Below are positions 8,801 through 11,783 of a DNA stretch of 11,783 nucleotides, one piece after another. The position numbers and the translations under genes are program-made. A model generated the notes under the pieces. It worked only from the letters and a program-made list of their open reading frames with translations, searched no databases and was not told the DNA's origin. The stretch lies in the NCBI GenBank assembly GCA_964638815.1, contig CAZXBB010000263.1, positions 1 to 11,783 of the forward strand, written 5' to 3'. Source of the stretch: CAZXBB01 sp964638815 (GTDB lineage Bacteria > Planctomycetota > Phycisphaerae > Phycisphaerales > SM1A02). Positions within the stretch are counted from its first letter, which is position 1. Every line of letters starts with the position of its first letter.

Positions 8801-9296
8801 TGACGCGGGGGTGCGCGCCGAACGCGTCGTGGATCCGCTCGAGGTCGCCGCCTTCGGTCGCGACGCGGTAGGGGCGGAACTCGCGGTAGACGTCGCCCTC
8901 GAGCGCGGCGTGGAGGGTCACCATCGCCTCGCCCGCGGCGTTCTCGTCGAATCCGACCGGAATGCACGCCTGGTCCACCGCGGTGAGGTGGCGGATGTTC
9001 CCGCCGTCGGGGTCCATCACGTGCACGCCCACAGCGCCGTCGCGCGTGGACGAGAAGGCGATCGTCGCGCCGTCGGGGCTCCACACCGAATGGACTTCGT
9101 CGGCCGGGTTCGCGGTGAGCCGCGCGGCGACGCCGCCGCCGGCCGGCACCTTCCAGAGGTCGCCGCGCCACGTGAAGACAACGGCGGATCCGTCCGGGCT
9201 GATCGACGGATAACGCGGAAGGTCCACGTTACCGGCCGCGGCGGCCGGCCGGGAGAGGACGAGGGCGGCGAGCAGGACGGGGACTGGACGTGGCAT
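5835..9296 (-). CDS. Secreted Tricorn protease homologue (S41 serine peptidase with beta-propeller and PDZ)
   Basis: The product is 1,153 residues, close to the length of archaeal Tricorn. It opens with a signal-peptide-like stretch (MPRPVPVLLAALVLSRPAAAA), so export is likely; Tricorn itself is cytosolic. Residues ~25-760 hold many WD/TolB-like propeller blades (repeated SPDG, WSPDG, LYFTSDRDG). The Tricorn core domain follows, with the paired S833-H834 in GELNGSHLRI. A PDZ domain spans roughly 853-937 (GPMALRPGDVIRAIQ). The S41 catalytic domain has DVRNNGGG near 1003, the nucleophile S1060 in NEKSYSNAEI, and E1116 in MELNGAIPDL. All four members of the Ser-His-Ser-Glu set seem present, so the enzyme is probably active on peptides. 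Two Asp/Glu-rich linkers interrupt the propeller region (residues ~409-452 and ~635-660). ATG 9296 is supported by GAGGAG seven nt upstream and by the signal peptide. It is the first gene of an operon with the TPR-sulfotransferase. Confidence 0.93.
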   Translation of the reverse strand: MPRPVPVLLAALVLSRPAAAAGNVDLPRYPSISPDGSAVVFTWRGDLWKVPAGGGVAARLTANPADEVHSVWSPDGATIAFSSTRDGAVGVHVMDPDGGNIRHLTAVDQACIPVGFDENAAGEAMVTLHAALEGDVYREFRPYRVATEGGDLERIHDAFGAHPRVSPDGAKVAFDRGGYYDRFLSRRHYRGPEASDVWIYDRRQDTFTRLTTWDGNDRHAKWIDDRTLLFLSDRELDCVNLYRMDASRGEAGAQRLTSFSERDVQHFDVTPDGARVVLAVWDTLYTLDPRTGAAPRPMSISASEDDRDAYEMLDIDKKVTEAALSPDGKVMALVAYGEIYVRNVKKGSVARRVTDSHAREKDIAWSPDGLALYFTSDRDGTESIYTARVETTRGEIKEAFLEATGQAAPDDDGEGDDGDDDDEGGDDEGDAGDEDADEEGDGDSGAGEDEDDTPPLPKALRAERWHDATRFAVAPLVQRAGSDRMPSPSPDGTRLAFRGTRGDVHVLDLETGAITTLLEWWDAETAWRWSPDGRHIAYAHSDLDFNTDIFIVPADGSAAPVNVTRHPNNDVEPRFSADGRILSFRSERVNDAFDVWMVFLDADLEAMTEQELAAYFEEGTKAAAERKPLPVKNPAADDDDEADDDDKDDENDQDDQDDDPGEKPPVEWRLDDAYLRLRRVTNLEGGETDHAIMPSGERIVFASSADEPGLYSIKWDGTDRKRLGDAARVEHLSLTGDKVVTVRDGQAHTVPTGEGETETIAIDARIRVDLAEQSSQKFLEAARGLGEGYYHPTMNGVNWSDATAAYHDLARRARTAEEFDWVANRFIGELNGSHLRIVAPATEPPNAEAYGRLGTTHRRVANGFEVTEVVTHGPADQGPMALRPGDVIRAIQDEPIGPRDTIEARLRGRVGRETVISITRETADGARDLDVLITPIGYNDERQLRYLDWRRENARLAAEWSNGRIGYIHIQGMNQPALDVFERDLFAAANGKDGLIIDVRNNGGGWTADRVLASIMVREHAYTIPRGGDPSARGHYPQPRLFIQRYTQPVNMLCNEKSYSNAEIVSHAFKTLGRGTLVGQQTHGSVISTGGWALIDGTWVRLPFRGWYVTNDTDMELNGAIPDLLVPQTPEAEARGEDEQLRAAVDDLMERLP
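7317..7392 (-). repeat. GAC-rich triplet tract encoding the second acidic linker
   Basis: Low-complexity GTC/GTCGTC runs on the plus strand encode an Asp-rich stretch (DDDDEADDDDKDDENDQ and onward) inside the protease. On the opposite strand the same tract gives an artefactual Val-rich frame. Triplet repeats like this can change length without shifting the frame. Confidence 0.75.
7939..8070 (-). repeat. GAC/GAG/GGC-rich tract encoding the first acidic linker
   Basis: About 44 consecutive codons are almost all Asp, Glu and Gly (starting DDDGEGDDGDDDDEGGDDEG). The tract interrupts the propeller region of the protease between two blade-like segments. It is likely disordered and strongly negative, and could bind divalent metal or keep the exported protein soluble. 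The role is inferred only from composition. Confidence 0.75.
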
Positions 9297-9303
9297 CGGG
9301 CTT

Positions 9304-9309
9304 CTCCTC
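9304..9309 (-). promoter_or_regulatory. Ribosome-binding site of the Tricorn protease gene
   Basis: GAGGAG on the minus strand, seven nt before ATG 9296, a near-ideal Shine-Dalgarno match and spacing. It decides the start of the protease and shows that the open frame running across this gene on the other strand is not the real one. Confidence 0.8.
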
Positions 9310-9482
9310 GAAGGTCAACGGAGTCTACCGAACCGACGTGGGCAGCGATGCGACCGGCGGGCGTCCGTGCCGCGCCTGCGCGTGGTGCGGGTTGTGCGGG
9401 CGGGCGAACCCCGTCCGGTCCGGAATCCGTCGGGCGGGAGGCCAAGATGCGACGCGGACGGACCGATTACTGGTTGGCGTCA

Positions 9483-9488
9483 GGGAGG
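9483..9488 (+). promoter_or_regulatory. Ribosome-binding site of the small unknown gene
   Basis: GGGAGG on the plus strand, ten nt before ATG 9499. It selects this ATG over the open frame upstream and is part of the argument that the short gene is real. Confidence 0.65.
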
Positions 9489-9498
9489 GCGCCGAATC

Positions 9499-9750
9499 AT
9501 GGACAAGTCACGACCAGTCGCGGAACGTGTACGACCGATCCTCAACGCCATGGAGCGTTCCATCGACGCCGCGCGCCGGCGTCGCCTGCATCTGGACGAC
9601 GAGCCGGAACAGGCGGTTGCCCGCCCGGCGCCCACGCCGCCGGAGACGCCGGCGCCGTGCGACGATGACGTGCCGCGGCTGAAGGCCCGGCCGAAACGGC
9701 CCTCGTCGTTCCCTCCCTTCGACGGTGGCTACCGCTCGCAGGCCGGCTGA
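9499..9750 (+). CDS. Small hypothetical protein, 83 residues
   Basis: I do not recognise this family. The product starts MDKSRPVAERVRPILNAMER, with a probable amphipathic, basic helix over residues 1-32 ending in an Arg run (RRRR). A Pro/Ala-rich middle (ARPAPTPPETPAP), one Cys and a basic/Pro tail (RLKARPKRPSSFPPFDGGYR) follow. There is no signal peptide or membrane segment, so a cytosolic location is likely. Evidence for a real gene is the GGGAGG ribosome-binding site and a strong Rho-independent terminator starting 31 nt after the stop, with no other plus-strand gene between. It is monocistronic and divergent from the protease gene. The basic helix could contact nucleic acid or an acidic partner, but nothing in the sequence proves this. 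Confidence 0.65.
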   Translation: MDKSRPVAERVRPILNAMERSIDAARRRRLHLDDEPEQAVARPAPTPPETPAPCDDDVPRLKARPKRPSSFPPFDGGYRSQAG

Positions 9751-9780
9751 GCCCTGTCGAACCGAGCCCGATCACCCGTT

Positions 9781-9815
9781 CGCGCCGCGGTCCGCCGCGG
9801 CGCGTTCTCTTTTTG
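9781..9815 (+). terminator. Rho-independent terminator after the small gene
   Basis: A perfect 10-bp stem, CGCGCCGCGG (9781-9790) and CCGCGGCGCG (9795-9804), with tetraloop TCCG, is followed directly by the T-rich run TTCTCTTTTT. Stem, loop and U tract all match an intrinsic terminator on the plus strand. It closes transcription of the 83-residue gene and insulates the STAS gene downstream. Confidence 0.92.
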
Positions 9816-9834
9816 CGCCGGCCTTGCGCCGGCC
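9815..9834. repeat. Direct repeat GCGCCGGCC x2
   Basis: GCGCCGGCC occurs at 9815-9823 and 9826-9834, separated by TT, immediately after the terminator. Each copy contains the self-complementary core GGCC, so the pair can also fold. No function is evident. Confidence 0.6.
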
Positions 9835-9873
9835 GCGCGCCGTCGGCGTGTAACCGGAACGGGCGTGCCGTCA

Positions 9874-9889
9874 CAGACGGAACCGTCTG
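9874..9889. repeat. Inverted repeat upstream of the STAS gene, possible operator
   Basis: CAGACGG (9874-9880) and CCGTCTG (9883-9889) form a near-perfect dyad separated by AA, lying about 137 nt before the STAS start. It could be an operator or a small hairpin in the leader. The stretch 9751-10025 otherwise holds the terminator, the direct repeat and the STAS ribosome-binding site; I saw no clear -35/-10 pair in it. Confidence 0.4.
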
Positions 9890-10025
9890 CGCGAATTACT
9901 TGAACGACGCATAGCCCCGCGCTGGCATCGAATCGGATACTCGCTAGCGGTCCCATCGCACGCGTCGCCCGCCCGGACGGGGCGGCGCGGGCGCCGGGAC
10001 CGCCAACGGAGGGGACAACGAGCCG

Positions 10026-10517
10026 ATGTGGAAGCCTTTCACACGAACCGAGGAGGAGGAGGTGGCCATGACCAGGACCAGCGACATCGAGATGGACACG
10101 ACGACGCCGATCGATCCGGATGCGGGCGCCGCGGAGCGCAGCGTGTCGCCGTGCGCGGGCGGGCAGATCGCCGAGATCCAGATGATGGGCCAGACGGCGA
10201 TCGCGACGTTCACCGCGACCGAGCTCACGCAGAACGAGGGCGCCGAGGCGCTGGCGGGGCTGCTGAACGACATGGGCGAGACGGGGGCCCTGCACTACGT
10301 GCTCGACGTCCAGAACGTGCAGTACATGGACACCGCGTGCCTGGGCTGTCTCGTCGAGGCCCTCAACACGCTCGCGCAGCGCGGCGGCCGGATCGCGCTC
10401 GCGAATCCGAACCACAGCGTGCACTACATCTTCCGGCTCACGCGACTCGACCGTGTCTTCCGGATCTGCTCGGACGTGATGAAGGCGCTCGATGCGGTTG
10501 AGCATGTGGAGAGGTAG
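10026..10517 (+). CDS. STAS-domain protein, anti-sigma-factor-antagonist type
   Basis: The product is 163 residues. The first ~45 are variable and acidic/Thr-rich. A STAS domain occupies roughly residues 50-155: an early strand (TAIATFTATELT), then VLDVQNVQYMDTACLGCLVEAL, then GGRIALANPNHSVHYIFRLTRLDRVFRI. The canonical D-S-S/G-L site of SpoIIAA/RsbV proteins reads D102-T103-A-C-L-G here, so Thr replaces the usual phosphorylated Ser; this is still phosphorylatable in principle. Family members bind an anti-sigma kinase and release a sigma factor in the cytosol, but no partner kinase or sigma gene is nearby. ATG 10026 has GGAGGGG 11 nt upstream. An in-frame ATG at 10068 has an even stronger ribosome-binding site, so the first 14 residues may be absent. 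Confidence 0.88.
   Translation: MWKPFTRTEEEEVAMTRTSDIEMDTTTPIDPDAGAAERSVSPCAGGQIAEIQMMGQTAIATFTATELTQNEGAEALAGLLNDMGETGALHYVLDVQNVQYMDTACLGCLVEALNTLAQRGGRIALANPNHSVHYIFRLTRLDRVFRICSDVMKALDAVEHVER
10051..10064 (+). promoter_or_regulatory. Strong internal Shine-Dalgarno in the STAS gene
   Basis: Four overlapping AGG units ending in AGGAGGTG lie just before the in-frame ATG 10068. This is a full match to the 16S rRNA anti-Shine-Dalgarno at near-ideal spacing. In the longer reading the same bases encode a run of Glu. It makes 10068 a serious alternative or second start. Confidence 0.6.
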
Positions 10518-10605
10518 GGCGCGCGGGGGGGCCTCGCGCGGCGGGGGTGTGACCGACGCTTGGGGCCGTGCGCGATGGGGGCGTAACACGTGGTGCGGGG
10601 TCTCT

Positions 10606-10615
10606 CGAACGTTCG
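10606..10615. repeat. Perfect 10-bp palindrome
   Basis: CGAACGTTCG is self-complementary. It lies in the non-coding 10518-10659 stretch between the STAS stop and the inferred IS end. It could be an operator or chance; nothing else supports a role. Confidence 0.35.
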
Positions 10616-10635
10616 GGGGGCTGCGTCGTGCAGGA

Positions 10636-10658
10636 CCCCCTCCCTTCCAGGGAGGGGG
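10636..10658. repeat. Perfect hairpin palindrome flanking the IS110 element (REP-like candidate)
   Basis: CCCCCTCCCT (10636-10645) and AGGGAGGGGG (10649-10658) form a perfect 10-bp stem with a 3-nt loop. No T tract follows on either strand, so a simple terminator is unlikely. It begins one base from the inferred right end of the IS110-family element. Several IS110/IS1111 elements insert in REP sequences or other structured repeats, so this may be a copy of a host dispersed palindrome; copy number cannot be judged from one window. Confidence 0.6.
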
Positions 10659-10659
10659 C

Positions 10660-10668
10660 AGCGACTGT
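10660..10668 (-). other. Candidate right-end donor site with CT core
   Basis: On the element's top strand this reads ACAGTCG followed by CT, nine nt after the recombinase stop codon. The IS621 donor, from memory, reads ACAGTAT followed by CT, so seven of nine positions agree with the core in the same place. The word ACAGTCGC recurs at 11655-11662 in the candidate bridge RNA, where a left-donor guide should carry this sequence. Short matches of this size can arise by chance. Confidence 0.45.
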
Positions 10669-10676
10669 CTTCTGGG

Positions 10677-11615
10677 TCAAGCGGTTTTTCTCCAGGCCTG
10701 CTGATCGCGGAGCATGGCGTTGAGGATGGTGAGGAGCTTGCGCATGCACGCGACGAGCGCCAGCTTCTTGCACTTGCCGGTGTCCAGGAGCCGTTGATAG
10801 TGGGCGCGGATCACGGGGTTGTGGCGAGATGCAACGAGCGTGGCCATGTAGAGCACCCGTCGGACGCTGGCTCGGCCACCGCACGTGGTCCGTCTCCCAC
10901 GCATCATCCCGCTATCGCGGTTCATTGGAGCCACGCCAACGAGGGCCGCGATACGCTGGCGTGAGCACGACCCGAGTTCGGGCAACTCGGCGATGAGGGT
11001 TCTCGCAGTCTGGTCGCCGACTCCAGGTACGCTGGTGAGCAGATCCTTCTTGACCTGCCACACCGGTGAGCGCTCGATCGATTGGTCGAGCTTGCGATCG
11101 GTATCGTCGAGTTGGCGCTCGATGACCTTCAGCACAGCGCGGATGCTCCGTTTCACCACGGCATCCTGAGCCTGCTGCGACCGGTTGGACTCCGCGGTGT
11201 GCATCTCGACGAGTTGCTTCCGGCGGGCAACAAGCTCCTTGAACGAAAGCTGTTCCGAGCTGGCGATCGGTCGCATCTGTGGGCGAACCGCACTGCCGAA
11301 CTGGGCGAGGACCCGAGCGTCGATCGCGTCCGTTTTGGCCAGTTGGCCGGTTGCCCGCGCGAAGTCTCGAACCTGCCGTGGGTTCACGACGACGACCGGC
11401 AGCCCGGCCGCCGCGAGTGCGGCTACGACTGGCCGCTCGAGCCCGCCGGTGGCCTCCAAGACGATACGTCCAACGGTGTGGGGTGCGAGCGACTCGAGGA
11501 GCGCCTCGTGGCCTGCCCCGTCGTTGTCGAATCGCCGCGGCTGTGAGCTGGCTCCGATGGCGACATCGAGCCATTGTTTCGAGACATCGATTCCAACGTC
11601 GACTTGTCCATCCAT
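10677..11615 (-). CDS. IS110-family transposase (DEDD/Ser recombinase)
   Basis: The product is 312 residues from ATG 11615. The N-terminal RuvC-like DEDD domain has D10 (VGIDVSK), E54 (LEATGG) and D96/D99 (KTDAIDARVLA). A coiled-coil-like helix (about 120-185) links to a helix-hairpin-helix segment (LLTSVPGVGDQTARTLIAE, from 192). The C-terminal Transposase_20 domain carries the likely nucleophile S235 in VGVAPMNRDSGMMRGRR. All catalytic residues are present and the frame is intact, so the enzyme is probably active. IS110 enzymes cut and rejoin DNA through a circular intermediate guided by a bridge RNA. ATG 11615 is chosen over the upstream in-frame ATG 11645 because AAGGAAGGG (11622-11630) sits six nt before it. 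Confidence 0.95.
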   Translation of the reverse strand: MDGQVDVGIDVSKQWLDVAIGASSQPRRFDNDGAGHEALLESLAPHTVGRIVLEATGGLERPVVAALAAAGLPVVVVNPRQVRDFARATGQLAKTDAIDARVLAQFGSAVRPQMRPIASSEQLSFKELVARRKQLVEMHTAESNRSQQAQDAVVKRSIRAVLKVIERQLDDTDRKLDQSIERSPVWQVKKDLLTSVPGVGDQTARTLIAELPELGSCSRQRIAALVGVAPMNRDSGMMRGRRTTCGGRASVRRVLYMATLVASRHNPVIRAHYQRLLDTGKCKKLALVACMRKLLTILNAMLRDQQAWRKTA

Positions 11616-11621
11616 GGCTGA

Positions 11622-11630
11622 CCCTTCCTT
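11622..11630 (-). promoter_or_regulatory. Ribosome-binding site of the IS110 transposase
   Basis: AAGGAAGGG on the minus strand, six nt before ATG 11615. It sets the start of the recombinase and thereby the 3' limit of the non-coding leader. Confidence 0.7.
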
Positions 11631-11783
11631 GCGATGCGGGCTCATGAGGCCCTCGCGACTGTTCGGGTTCGTACCGAGGAAGCCGGCCGGTGTCTTGCTA
11701 CCACCACGGCATTGGGGTGCCCAGGGGGGGACGACCTCGCGACCGGCTGGCGGTGTCGGCCTCGCTCGCTACGCTCGCGAGGC
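11631..11783 (-). ncRNA. Candidate bridge RNA region of the IS110 element, 5' part may be cut off
   Basis: The leader before the recombinase is non-coding for at least 168 nt, where IS110-group elements encode the roughly 180-nt bridge RNA that pairs with donor and target DNA. Read 5'->3' on the minus strand it can form a 7-bp hairpin (11759-11783), a short ACCG/CGGT stem, a CACC/GGTG stem-loop near 11702-11720, and an ACCG/CGGT stem near 11670-11692. The donor-like word ACAGTCGC follows at 11662-11655, the 3' portion expected to hold the donor loop. I could not assign target guides. Limits are approximate. Confidence 0.45.
11759..11783. repeat. Hairpin at the window edge
   Basis: GCCTCGC (11759-11765) and GCGAGGC (11777-11783) form a 7-bp stem around an 11-nt loop rich in GCTCGC words. 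It may be the 5' stem-loop of the bridge RNA or, if the IS ended earlier, a flanking palindrome. The window ends exactly at its outer arm. Confidence 0.5.

Larger units (their letters stand above)
10660..11783 (-). mobile_element. IS110-family insertion sequence, left end outside window
   Basis: The element consists of one recombinase gene, a very short 3' end and a long non-coding 5' leader, the layout of the IS110 group (the IS1111 group has the long non-coding region after the gene). No terminal inverted repeats are visible, as expected for IS110. The right end is placed after ACAGTCG-CT on the minus strand (10668-10660), by analogy with the IS621 donor as I recall it and by a matching word in the leader. 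The left end probably lies beyond 11783. The element looks less GC-rich than its neighbours, consistent with transfer. Confidence 0.75.

Noticed and set aside
6876..9668. Plus-strand open frame of 930 codons opposite the protease gene
   Set aside because: Its product is Arg/Val/Ala-rich low complexity with no domain, and it mirrors the codon bias of a clear Tricorn gene on the other strand; typical of high-GC antisense frames.
9856..9889. ECF-sigma-like promoter GGAAC ... CGTCT before the STAS gene
   Set aside because: The elements are separated by 23 nt instead of the usual 16-17, and the CGTCT is better explained as an arm of the inverted repeat.
10519..10545. GC-rich possible terminator after the STAS stop
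   Set aside because: Only a 6-bp CGCGCG pairing that is self-complementary in each arm, with no T tract.
11702..11730. Target guides in the candidate bridge RNA (for example GGGCA against the flank GCCCC)
   Set aside because: Only a five-base match, with the left flank of the insertion unavailable; too weak to assign.

Overview
The window is a high-GC bacterial chromosomal segment. By eye the host genes are roughly two-thirds or more G+C and use G/C-ending codons, while the right-hand insertion sequence looks somewhat less GC-rich. No ribosomal or other phylogenetic marker is present. A secreted Tricorn-type S41 protease with Asp/Glu-rich linkers, a TPR-sulfotransferase and a SNF2/SWIM pair would fit Planctomycetota, Acidobacteriota or a related high-GC group. 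That assignment is inference only.

Layout: (1) 2-4251, plus strand: a two-gene unit. It holds a SNF2-family helicase (5' end cut by the window edge) and a SWIM zinc-finger protein whose GTG start overlaps the helicase stop by 4 nt. (2) 4252-4327: a convergent gap with a strong GC hairpin. (3) 4328-9296, minus strand: a second two-gene unit, with a secreted Tricorn/S41 protease first and a TPR-sulfotransferase second. They are joined across a short ACTC/GTGA tandem repeat that contains the protease stop codon. (4) 9297-9498: a 202-base divergent gap; the protease ribosome-binding site is at one end and that of a small gene at the other, and I saw no convincing sigma-70 promoter. (5) 9499-9834, plus strand: an 83-residue unknown protein followed by a textbook Rho-independent terminator. 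(6) 10026-10517, plus strand: a STAS-domain protein (anti-sigma-factor-antagonist type). (7) 10518-10659: non-coding flank with two palindromes. (8) 10660-11783, minus strand: an IS110-family insertion sequence cut by the window end, with its DEDD/Ser recombinase and the long non-coding leader where IS110-group elements encode a bridge RNA.

How the parts work together: the helicase and SWIM protein are almost certainly co-translated and probably act together on nucleic acid; the arrangement resembles the mycobacterial Rv2101/Rv2102 pair. The protease and sulfotransferase share an operon, but no shared pathway is evident. The most interesting part is the IS110 element. An 8-nt word (ACAGTCGC on the element's top strand) occurs 9 nt after the recombinase stop and again inside the candidate bridge RNA. 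The first copy is followed by a T, so it reads as a 7-nt left-donor site plus a CT core, which would place the element's right end one base from a perfect hairpin palindrome. This gives a testable model of donor guide, core and insertion point, but it rests on a short match.
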